DNA of 64,000 nt from Tetracentron sinense (Eukaryota; Streptophyta; Magnoliopsida; Trochodendrales; Trochodendraceae). The notes beneath the pieces are model-generated. The model was not told the origin of the DNA, did no database searches, and was given only the letters and a program-made list of their open reading frames with translations. Positions 1-10,300 of this stretch are shown here, one piece after another. The DNA is taken from positions 6,362,639 through 6,426,638 of the forward strand of contig CM026562.1 of NCBI GenBank assembly GCA_015143295.1, written 5' to 3'. Both the position numbers and the translations under genes were made by a program. Within the stretch, counting starts at the first letter, position 1, and each line of letters begins with the position of its first letter.

Positions 1-1264
1 GAGGTTTAAACCTCAACCTGGTCCAAGTCAATAAGGCCTTGTTAGGAAAGTGGATTTGGACATTTGAGGAGGAAATGGACGATCTATGGCGAGCTGTCAT
101 AGTGGCCAAATATGGGGAGTCTTCATGTTGGGTCTCGAAAGAGGTTAGGGGTTCTCATGGCCTGGGTTTCTGGAAGGGCATCATGGCGTCTGCCAGCTTG
201 GTGGTGCCTAATTTCAGATTTAGAGTAGGGCAAGGATCGGATGAGGTTTTGGATGGAGATGTGGTGTGGTGCCACTAAAATCCAATATGAGTTTGGTCAG
301 ATATTTTCGTTGGCCACCGACAAGGAGGCTTTGGTAGGGGATTATTGCGAGAGGAGGGGAGAGGGGATGATGTGGTGTCCAAGGGTGAGGCGAGAGTTAA
401 ATGATTGGGAGGTTGAGGAAGTGTCGCGTCTTTTGGTGCGAATTAATTCTATTTCCCCTCCAAGGTCTCATGAGGTTTTGGATGGAGATGTGGTGTGGTA
501 CCACTAAAATCCAATATGAGTTTGGTCAGATATTTTCGTTGGCCATCGACAAGGAGGCTTTGTAGGGGATTATTGCGAGAGGAGGGGAGAGGGGATGATG
601 TGGTGTCCAAGGGTGAGGCGAGAGTTAAATGATTGGGAGGTTGAGGAAGTGTCGCGTCTTTTGTTGCGAATTAATTCTATTTCCCCTCCAAGGTCTCTTT
701 CTTCCTCTGAAATGCAGGATTAAATAAGATTCTCATATGTGATCACTTACAGCATAGAGGGTAGAGGATGGCCAATTGTTGCTATATGTGCCTCCAAGCG
801 GAGGATTCCGTGGAACATTTGCTCTTGCACTGTCCTATTGTGTTTGGGATATGGGGGTGAACTGGGTCTTTCCCTCTTCATTTCATAACTTCTTATCTTG
901 TTGGTCTTCGGTCAATGTGGATGGTGCTCAGGAAGCAATTTGGTTGATTCACCCTGGAGCCATATCTTGGATGATATGGAAAGAGAGAAATCTCCGAGTC
1001 TTTGAGCAGGCATCTTCGTCCCCTTCCCGTATTCATGCACGCAATTGGTTGGTTACATTGGAATGTGCGGGTCTTCGTTGCGAAGGGGAGGAGTTACAGG
1101 AGGTGCTGATTTGAGCTTCAAGTGGTTGGAATGGCTGGGTTAAGCGGGCATGAATGTTATTTCCTTTGATTGCTCTTGAGTTTATTTGATTGTAAACTCT
1201 TATGCTTTCATGCTTTTGTAACTTTGGTTTTCTATTAATATATCCTGTCTGATTATCGATCAAG
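1..1264 (+). mobile_element. LINE (non-LTR retrotransposon) 3' remnant
   Basis: Degenerate C-terminal part of a plant LINE polyprotein, cut by the left window edge. The frame at 39-278 reads like the segment after the reverse transcriptase of plant LINEs (GKW-W, LWR-VI--KYG, SKEVRG-HGLGFWKGI). The segment 390-430 keeps NDWEVEEV--LL. From about 770 a zf-RVT-like zinc-binding segment follows (CYMC, then SVEHLLLHC), then CVWDMGVNWVFP and an MIWKERNLRVFE tail ending near 1114. A short 3' UTR runs to about 1264. Frames are broken by stops and by a duplication, so no functional protein is made. The family is clear from motif order; the exact clade is not determined. Confidence 0.85.
241..697 (+). 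repeat. 229 bp tandem duplication inside the LINE remnant
   Basis: The segment starting at 241 (ATGAGGTTTTGGATGGAGAT) recurs at 470 and stays nearly identical to about 697. The second copy lacks one G in the run after GAGGCTTT and has a few substitutions. This is a direct duplication arranged head to tail. The one-base loss puts the second copy out of frame. Confidence 0.9.
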
Positions 1265-3140
1265 AAAAATCTTGGCTACTGCCTCTATCCTATTTTTTGT
1301 TTTACTCAAGTTCCCCTACATATTGTCTTGGTCAGACCTATTTTAAACCCTTAGATTCCCCTTCACCATATTAGTTTTGCATTCACCATCTCTTTAGTTT
1401 CATCGATTAATACCACAACATCCGTAAATAACATACACCAAGGGAATATGAGTTGTCAATTCATCCATAAGACCATAAAAAAAAGATACGGACTCATTGT
1501 TGATCCTTGATATCGCCTATTATCACTGGAAATTCATTTATCTCACCACCAATTTTTATCACGGTAGTTACTGCTCCCTCATACACATGTCCCTAATGAC
1601 GCGGGAACATGAGCAGAAAAAAAACATTTTATTGTTTTATCCAAATACTGGAAGCACAATATCACAACAAGTAAAAGAACAAAAAGATTAGAGCAAAGTA
1701 GCTTAAGAAGCTGTTTTACTGCTTTTGTGTACCACTGAGACATATGGGTCCCCTGATAAAGACATTGTCCCACTAAAAATGAAACTCATTTATGTAGGCC
1801 AATAATCAATCACAGATGTTAGATTTTCATCAAGAGAAACATTGAAAATGAAAGCATATCAACTTTTTCATGATGAAAGCCAGTGTGAAAGAGAAGTTTA
1901 GGAACAATTCCAAAGTACATGTGGAAAAATATACTTGTTAGTAAACACATTACATAGTGAGATAGGAATTTTCCAATAAATGCATTTGGGAAATGGATAA
2001 AATGCAGCGTCACAAGAAAGGGGAGATTCATAGGGTTAATATGTTTCTAAGTGGAACCTATGTCTAAGGCATTTATTTTGACTTTTTTCACCAGTTCCCT
2101 TCCACGGTGTTTCTATGTCAGCCGTTTCCCGCATCAAGTACAACCTTTAAGGGCCATTTTACGCTGCCCTTTCTTGCATTGTTTCACTTATCCAAATTAT
2201 CTCTCTAGAAAGTAGAAACTATGGAAATAAAACCAGAAGTGCTTAACGTAATATGACCAATGAATTTTTTTTTCTTATCCAATAAAACCAGAAATGCTTA
2301 ATGAAGTTTGACCAATGGATTCTTTATAGGTCCAAAATCACCTAAGTAGAAAAATTAGAAAGTTTGCAGGTTCAAGAAAGATGTAATAAGTATATGAAGC
2401 ATTGCTGATCGTGACTCTGTGAGTATCAGAAAAAGGAGTGCACATTGGTAAGTAACACTAGAAGGTAGAGTTTCCATTTAAAACACAAAACGTAGGTGAA
2501 AACAGATAATTGAGAGCGAAAAAACAAAAGGCATATAAAGGGTTTGGACTGGTAAGGGACATAACAAATCTATTGTTTTTCAATTGTTAGAAAACTTTCA
2601 AGAACTAGAGCAAAACTCAAAAACCACATGGTTGGGTTCTATACAAATATTCGTATTCGGTTGAAGTGATAAAACATGACAACTCAATAAAGCTAAAATT
2701 TTCTAGCACTTTATAGAGTTTTTCATGGATTTTAAAATTTCAAAGTAGAATCTATCTCATCAACCCAGTCTCTGCTGATTCAATTTGAACTTCTACTTAG
2801 AGAAACAAAAGCTTAGTAAAATACAAGCAATATTCTTTTCCATTACAAAGTATTCAGAAACTCTTTTTGGCATTTTTAATAAGCAAAGCTAATGCCAATT
2901 CCAGTTCAAGGCATGATTCATTGTATAATAATCTCACGCATCAATGTAAGGATTGGAACATGGTAAACGATACAAGGCATTATCCTTGAATAAATTAACA
3001 ACAATCCAAATCCAAACCACCAAAAGTGATTCAACAAATAGGGCAAGATTTATTAAGAACAAATAACCGTATATGCAAAACTTTATTCTCAACCATCTTA
3101 AATGAAATGGAAAAACATAACAGATAATCAAACGACTAAC
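1265..3140. other. Non-coding stretch, probably intron 1 of the EFR3-like gene
   Basis: AT-rich sequence with no convincing exon. It lies 3' of the GT donor that ends the EFR3-like first coding exon at 3141 on the minus strand, so it is inferred to be intron. The next exon expected for this family was not found down to the LINE at 1264, so the intron probably extends past the left edge, with the LINE inside it. Confidence 0.5.
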
Positions 3141-3287
3141 CTGGGAACGCGGAAAAATCTCCGCAATCAGCTTCTTGTACCTCTTCACTGGCTGCCTGGA
3201 TCTCGCCCGCATTGAAGGACAGAAGAAACAAAGGCTCCCGCACACAGGCAAAACGTCCCTCGAAATCACACCCGAAACCACACTCAT
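3141..3287 (-). CDS. EFR3 / SEMI-ROLLED LEAF 2-like protein, first coding exon (partial gene)
   Basis: The 49-codon exon begins MSVVSGVISRDVLPVCGSLC and ends in FPRSQ. This is the conserved N-terminus of the plant ARM-repeat family related to yeast and animal EFR3 (rice SRL2 group). In EFR3 proteins the Cys-rich N-terminus anchors the protein at the plasma membrane, where it supports the PI4-kinase complex; that role is known for fungi and animals and only inferred here. The exon ends CCCAG followed by donor GTTAGT (3140-3135), phase 0. A pyrimidine tract and TTGTAG acceptor (exon start 3302) lie 15 bases upstream of the ATG, so the leader is spliced. The remaining exons, which would carry the ARM repeats, are off the left edge. 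The 117-codon open frame that runs on past the donor to 2934 is intronic read-through. Confidence 0.8.
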
Positions 3288-3302
3288 CTTTTACTGCTAG
3301 AT

Positions 3303-3631
3303 CTACAATTTAAAAAAAAAAAAAAACTCCCTCAAAACACCTCTCTTCTTCTCCTTCTCTATTGATCAATAACTTCAAATTCCGGTAGCGAAATGAGAAG
3401 GAAACGGAAATTACGATCAGCTTTCAGATTCCGGGACCAGTCTCCAGTTGAAATCTGAGATCAATGTACCTCCAGTTTAAACAAAAATTCAAGAATCTGA
3501 ATCGGAATTCCAAGAAAACGACATAAAAACGCGATAATGAATTGATTTTGAGAATTCTCAAGACGAATCGAAATGAAGTTGAGATTTTAGAGTGCATTGA
3601 GAGATTTGTGTTGATCGTTTTGAAAAATTAC
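3303..3631 (-). other. 5' UTR intron of the EFR3-like gene
   Basis: On the minus strand the leader reads CTGAG then GTAATTTTT (donor GT at 3631-3630). It ends at a long T tract and TTGTAG (acceptor at 3304-3303), just before the ATG at 3287. Leader introns are common in this kind of plant gene. The boundaries rest on splice consensus only. Confidence 0.6.
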
Positions 3632-3723
3632 CTCAGATTGTCGCCTGGAAGAGCAGGCCGGAGGCTGGAAACCCTAAAAGCTATGAAGGAAAGCACCGGA
3701 TCTCCGATACCCTCCACCTCGGA

Positions 3724-3729
3724 ATTTAT

Positions 3730-3764
<35 letters not shown>

Positions 3765-3766
3765 TT
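3724..3766 (-). promoter_or_regulatory. TATA box with upstream GA tract, EFR3-like gene
   Basis: On the minus strand TTTATAAA (3731-3724) precedes the untranslated first exon (about 3697-3632). A run of about 17 GA dinucleotides (3732-3766) lies directly upstream. This fits a TATA plus GA-rich plant core promoter. The start site is inferred from spacing. Confidence 0.5.
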
Positions 3767-4046
3767 GTCTCGAGCTCAGGCCTTTTATGCCCTTTCCAAC
3801 TAACTTGACCACTCGCAACGGTAAGATGGTTTGAAATTACAAGTATGGGATTGGTTAGATGAAGAATTACGAAAGTTGCCATTCATCTTTGTTTTATTTT
3901 TTGAAATTTGGTTATGATTAACGTACAGCGGATATCTAGCCGTTGCCTTGGTGTGGGATTATGATAACAGAGAGAAGGAAGGTGCCTTGCTCCCTTTTCT
4001 CGCCATCATGTGTTCCTTTTTTAACTTTCTTTTAACTGTGGTTAAG
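3767..4046. other. Upstream region of the EFR3-like gene
   Basis: No gene seen. From about 3920 it contains a CTCGCCAT-ATGTG / TTTTAACT / GTGGTTAAGAT string that recurs in many of the small repeats of this window, so most of it is probably old MITE-type sequence. Confidence 0.4.
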
Positions 4047-4216
4047 ATCACTAACCCTTATGTTATATTTGGTTGCCGAGAAAATAGGTAAAAACATAAA
4101 ATAAAATAAAAAAATCAGATTTCTAATACAATTCTTAATTGTGTTTTATCTCAATTTTTTTTCTTTTTCATATTTTTACTTATTTTCTCGCTAACCAAAC
4201 ATAGAGTTAGGGTTCA
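4047..4216. repeat. Imperfect inverted repeat (MITE-like)
   Basis: Left arm CTAACCCTTATGTTATATTT then GGTTGCCGAGAAAATAGG. The reverse complement of 4165-4213 matches it with a few differences (TTTGGTTAGCGAGAAAATAA). Half of the same palindrome recurs at 35015-35055, so it is a dispersed family. Weaker pairing extends outwards to about 4020 and 4310. No clear target duplication. Confidence 0.6.
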
Positions 4217-4310
4217 TAAATTTATCCTTGGTTGTTTATTTTAGGAAAACATCATGATTCAATTTTTAACCACGGTTAAAAAAAATCTAACCACAATTAA
4301 AAAGGTTCAC

Positions 4311-5499
4311 GGCATGGCACATGCATGCTGGCCGGTGGTCCTATCGTCCATTTATATTGCCAGTGAGGCTATATTAAAGGTTTGGAGACATACAAATCCG
4401 AGTTTCACAAATCACAACCTCACAGAGAGAAACAGGGGAAGAGAGAAAGTGAGACTAGCATTTCTAAGAATGATGACAAGTTGCTAAATATGGTTGCATG
4501 GTTGTCCACATTAAGCACACGATTTTCTATATTAACGCTCTCCTACCCCTTGTATCTTTTAAATGTTGGGCCTTTTTTTTCTTTTTCTTTTTTTTGTGAA
4601 AAAACTCTTTATCTTTTCAGTTATTTGTAAATACTTCCTTCTCTTTTGTAATTTTATATTTTACCGCCTACTAACTTTTAAATTTTTTACAAATCCACCC
4701 TTCCATCCATAACTTAGCTAAAAATTGTTAAATTTTTTTATGGAATGACCTTCTTATCAATTGCATATTCTGGCTGTCATCCTAGTTATAGATCCTGTCT
4801 TATTAGGAAATTATTTAAACTTATGAACGGTTTTACCATTCCAAGTGGTTGTTCTATTCCGAATATGTTAATAGATAAGAGAAGAAAATAGGTATCATTA
4901 CCCATTGTGGGGGGAAAATACCGGAAAGGACACGCGTCAGCTACAACCGTTCACCTCTGGTTTACTGGTAGAAGGTAGAAGTTGAAGGGTGTGATACCCT
5001 GACCTGTACTCCGATGATAAAGTAAGTAGGTGGAGAAGATGATGAACAGTAAAACAAACAGTAGCACTGAAAAATATGTGTCATTCGATCCCTGTAACAC
5101 TGAAATTCTCAGAGTATTTATAGGTTAACCTTGGTATGGTCATAGATGACCATAGATGCCCATACCACGTGCCCTGCACTCATTACCAAATATGTCAGTA
5201 AAATCTACCACCTGTTGCATCACACGTGAAAGCCTACCATTAGTTCAATCGGTTGGATCTGACAGCACACAGAAGTGATTGGTATCCATCCCCTCTACAT
5301 AAATCTATATTATGGATCAAGATGAGACTGGCCAAACTCTCGACCGAATGTTTTGAAGTGTTCGAAGCTCTTGTGATGTTGCTCTTTTTCCATTATCTAA
5401 AACAACATTATCTGTTCTCTTTTGCCTTTTGGAACTTTCTATAGATCTATACAGTCAAGAATTTCTCAGCAACTCTATACAACTTTTTAATAATAATAA
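4311..5499. other. Intergenic stretch without a recognised gene
   Basis: Only short chance open frames. The part from about 4920 to 5460 resembles a decayed LTR in composition, but no paired ends were found. Confidence 0.35.
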
Positions 5500-5780
5500 C
5501 TAGCAAGTGGCACGTGCGATGCACGTGAGAGTGAGGGGAAGGAATTAACCACTGTTAATAAGAGTTAAAAGGGACACGTGTTAATCCACAGGTGCGATTG
5601 AACTCTCCCTGAGTTCAATCGTGATTGGCTGTGATTCTATTATTTAAATAGATAGATGAGTAAGGGGTAGTTTGGGAATTAAAATAAAACATTAAATCAA
5701 AGTTTTATTTTATATGAGGGTAGATTAGAAATTTCAGAAAAATCAGGCTACGCCTGGCTCTCGCATTATAATAGTAAAGA
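5500..5780 (-). mobile_element. Mini-Helitron, copy A (281 bp)
   Basis: On the minus strand the element starts A|TCTTTACTATTATAATG and ends with a perfect 7-bp hairpin CACGTGC-ATC-GCACGTG, 7 bases, then CTAG|T. The 5' TC, the 3' hairpin close to CTAG and insertion between A and T are the hallmarks of Helitrons. No coding capacity, so non-autonomous. Copies B (14703) and C (16611) have the same ends, length and interior. Confidence 0.85.
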
Positions 5781-7359
5781 TAATAGTAATAATAATTTAA
5801 TTGTAATATCTTGCCTTGGCTACCAATCAATAGAAATGCCTCCCTTGAATTTTGATGAATAGGTAATAGATTCAATTATCTTTTTGTTTTTTTTTAGGGG
5901 GGATAACTCACTTGGATTCAGATAACGAAAAAGGTAAATCTGTGTTGATGATGATATTCTGGATGACTGCCATGTCTGCAAACGGTCACACGTGACAAAT
6001 GCATGTCTGATATACAGATGTCAAACCCTTGCTTGGGCGTTAAAAGAGCATTTTCTATTTATTCGGCTGATTGTTTACTGCGAAGACAGGTATTCGATGA
6101 ATTGCGTAACGTCATACAACCTATGCGCTCTACATAGGCTCTCAGGAGGGATTATGATTGGAAATGTCATCATATCCTCATAGGAATGGTGGCATGCGTA
6201 ACCCCCCCCCCCCCCCCCATCCTATCCCAACGGCTTGCGTAACCCCGAGTTGAGCCTAAGCACTTCGTCAGGTGATTGGTGAATGGGTCATGACCACCAT
6301 CTATCCCATAGGTATGGCGGTAAGAATGCCCCATATCCTATCCCTGCGGCACTACTATCCCAAGTTGACGGCCATGAGGGTATTATGGGATGTCATCAAA
6401 TCCCCATAATCCCTATGAATTATGATTGTGTATCATACTCATCTTTGTGGCATACAGGCTTGAGGGAAATGCTAGCCCAGCGGATGAATGAAATCACGAC
6501 ACATTGCGTCCTCCATGAGAATCAAAAGACTTGATGATGTTTCCTTATTTGCCGCCTAGAGCGATATCTGGAAGGTGTATGACTCGCCTTCCATTTGTTG
6601 AACTCTCTCTCTTAGGGAGTGTTATAGGATTTGTGGTTTGGAGGGTACCAAAAAACTTGTTAAGGATTAAGACGTCGAGGTGAACAAATTATATAACAAT
6701 CTTGAATTATCGCAACTCATTTCCTTAACTCGTGACTTGTGTATTTTGGTCATTATACCCTACGGCAGTTATCAAGAACGTATTTTGATAGATGGATATG
6801 AGCAAGAGCATATGAGCTGTTCAACAGACTTACAAACCTCATTTGAGAATTCTATAAATAGAAGACCCCCTCTACGAGTGATGTCAGGACTGTCACTTGG
6901 GAGAGAGTTTCTATGCAAACACCAATTATCCGAGATAAAGTTCTTGTTCTTCCCTCTTCCACTGATCCATAACCTAGATCATCTCTCATTTTTCATCATC
7001 TACCTTAAATTCTAATTCTTCAACAAGATCTAAGTCAATACGGTCAAATTTGCTGAATTTGGTTACCTTAGATTGTAGATCTCATCCTAATTTCTGGTTT
7101 AATTCGTTAAAATTCAAACAATCTGAATTTCGTATTAACAATCTGATAATTAGGATCAATCATATCCTCGGTGATATTTCAGTGTTACGACCAATCTTTA
7201 GTGCGTCTCAATTAGCTGATTCTTCCTCTAAGAGGAATTTTAGTTAATGTGACCAGAAACATGGTTACAGAAGGAAACAAGAAAAAGAGGAAAACTTACA
7301 CTTTGGTTCCTTTGCTGAATCCAAATATGCTAATTAAGAATCTCTAGTTCCCTCACAGT
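5781..7359. other. Intergenic stretch, probable decayed LTR sequence
   Basis: No gene seen. It holds a C17-18 run near 6200, short repeats of TATCCCA-type sequence (6190-6420) and a promoter-like TCTATAAATAGAAGAC at 6850-6865, as found in LTR U3 regions. No terminal repeats could be paired, so the element type is unresolved. The 3' UTR of the coiled-coil gene lies at its right end. Confidence 0.35.
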
Positions 7360-10300
7360 TCAAAGGCTTTCCGCTGAATAGGAAGACTCGGGACAGTATA
7401 AAGGGGACACTGCTCTACTACTCTGCCTAGATATTGGCAACGAATTCCCTATATCTCGGAAAGGCGATCTTTTTGAAGCAACAAGTCTGCTGCTGCAAGC
7501 ATGCAATCTTCTCATCCCATCGTCTGGTACTTCTTTCTGCTTAGTGCAATTGCCACCATTGTGATAATTCTCCTTTAATCGACAAATCAATACCCGCTTC
7601 TCCTTCTCCTTCTGGGAGTCCCGTGGTATTGGTGGTAAGCCTTTGGTCCTCATTATCTCCATATTTCGTTCAGTCCTCAATCTTTCCAACTCCCCACGGA
7701 GCTCGGATATCTGTTTTTGTAGCTCAGTTACCTTGGTATCAGAATAACAAGCTTTCTGCCTCCACTCCTGCACCTATTAACAAGTAAACCACATTTTAGA
7801 AATCCTATTAAACAAGTCACTAGTACTACATGTTAGCCAAAATCAAATGAAAACCTAGTAAAAAATAGGCCAAATAAAGCTCAGGCATGTTCAGATATTT
7901 TCATGCCCAATCTTCTTTCAATCCAAACACCAGGAAGTAAAACAGAGCGGTGTTCCAGATTATGTAAGGGTCACAACAAAACAACAGGAAAAGAGATATC
8001 CTTCTTCTATCATGAAACCTATATTACTAAAATCATATGTGCAAACAAACCGAGCCTATATGAAAAGTGGGTAGTGTGGGACTGATACAGAGAGCTTACA
8101 CTGGACTGAAGAGATTGAATGCAGTCATCAGCCTCGAGGGCTCGATCTTCCCAGAAATCTCGTGAAGCCTGCAGTTCCTCCATCTCCTCTTTCACCTGCC
8201 CCAGCATGTATTGCATCTGGGACCACTGCTCTGTCTCAGCTCGCACTTGCTCCACAATTTTCCGCACAATTGTTTTGCAACGCCCCGAACACACGTTCTC
8301 CTCATGATACTTTCTCTCCTGCAGTAGAGATGTTTTCATTTTCCAACAAAAAGCTTGTTTTTCAAATACGTTTGAGGAATTAAATGCCCTTCAACTGGAG
8401 CTACTAGTTGTTCAAGCCCAAGCCCAGAAGAAAAACATGCAGAAGTTTTGATCAACACCAGTAGAAATAAGATGGGTAGTACTACTGTACTGTGTGAAGT
8501 GCAGTTCGCAGTAGGAGCGACAATTTCTAATCCAGACAATCAACTCACTTGACTTTTCATGGGTTTGGGTCAACATTTCATGTTCGATTATTATATTCTG
8601 AACCAAATTATGTTAGGAAGGGTTATGATAAGGTGCCCAAGACCATGGGGTCATAATACTTAGTTTTGTTTATATACATATCAGGAGCAACAGATTTAGA
8701 TCGTCATCCCAAAAAGTAATGTTTCCTAAGTTGAAATAACAAGTATTTGGAGTTGTCTCCTATTCTAATTATAAGGAAAATTAAGAACCTTAAGCTATCT
8801 AATAATAAGACAATATAGTCTAAAATAGGAAGTCTAGGTAACATATTAGATTGTGCCAAGCCCTCTTACACCTACTAAAGCAATTACCTACTCCCTCAAT
8901 CTAGATTAGACTAAGTTAGAAACCCTATTAGAATTCCTAAATAGATGACATGCTAATTAAGACATCATGCTCAAAATATAAATCATGCTAATCAAAATAT
9001 TAAACCAAGATGGAAACATGTCAAGGATTTTTAGCAACATTCACCCAAAATAATAGCATTCAATTGATCATAAAAATATGCTAATTTCATAAATAGAACT
9101 ACATAAAATAGCAACAATCTCAAAATAACAACAAATGACAAAAAATGAAAGTAACATAAAATTTCTACCTAGAGCAGCTGAATCAAGTTAGGGTTTCCTA
9201 TGTATCCATTTGCACGAAATCAAGCCACAGTAGTTTCAAAGGCACACTAACTAATTCTTTTGGAATTTTGTATTTTATAATTTATTTTGGATGGCCTTAG
9301 CAGGTTAAGCTCATGCAAGTATGGAGCATGTTATCAGTCAAAAAAGATAAAACTGTGGAAGATCTAAGGAAGCATGTTTGGAGTCACACACCCCCAAAAA
9401 AGCAATTTTAAAAAAGCACAAAATAGGACAGCAGTTCAAAAGGGCAACTCTGTCCTAGTTCCAATGCAATAGGTTGCAATTTGGTTTTATTTATCCAAAA
9501 TTGACATGGTCATAAATTGGCCCACACTCGAAATTAAGTGATGTTTTTTTTCTCTGTGCTCAGAATTTCAAGGATAATAAGCAAGTAAAATTTCAGGCCT
9601 TAAATCTACCTGATTTGTCTGTGGAGTCCAGTCAGAGTTTTGAATTATTTTACAAGTCCTTTTAACTGATTTCATACTTAAAATCCGAGCTCATAGGAGT
9701 GTTTAGACCCAAAAAAAAAACTTAAAACCAAATTTTGTGAATTTTTGATGAGTTTAGGTGCATGATCATACACCATCGTTAAAATTGGTCAAACCAAATA
9801 AGATGAAGGGTGATACTTAATCCATTCTAAAATCAACCAGGTCAACTAAGTTTAGGAACCTAAATCAGGTGCAAGACTCAATGGATCAGATTTTACTTCT
9901 ATTTTAATCATCCATATAAAGTTAAATTACCGATAAAAGACTTGATTATTATTCAAATACTTACCATTATCATACCCCTAATCACATCCACCATTCATTC
10001 CATATTTATAACTCTCTAAAACACAAATTTAGGAGGGAAATGAGAGGTAAAAATGAAAGCAATGCAATGACATAACCATTCCTATTATGATCATCGAAAC
10101 ATGATTATCACATGCTTAGTAAATTTCTAACTTTAAGCTAACCTGATATGCTTTGATCTAAAATATCATGATTAAACTACTTAATAAAAGTACAGAAGAA
10201 ACCGACCTCCAGAGAATTCTTTTTAGAAAAAATAATACACATTGTCTTTATGATTTAGTAAAATTTATAGAAATCCAGATAACTTCATGCCTTCCTCCTT

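Noticed and set aside
2934..3140. Extension of the EFR3-like ORF to 117 residues
   Set aside because: Follows a good GTTAGT donor; the residues after FPRSQ are hydrophobic intron translation without homology.
3542..3882. Open frames on both strands over 3542-3882
   Set aside because: They translate the GA repeat and the untranslated leader of the EFR3-like gene.
6195..6220. C-run as a functional G-quadruplex or regulatory site
   Set aside because: A simple homopolymer in repeat debris, without other support; similar C runs at 38253 and 62908 are also low-complexity sequence.
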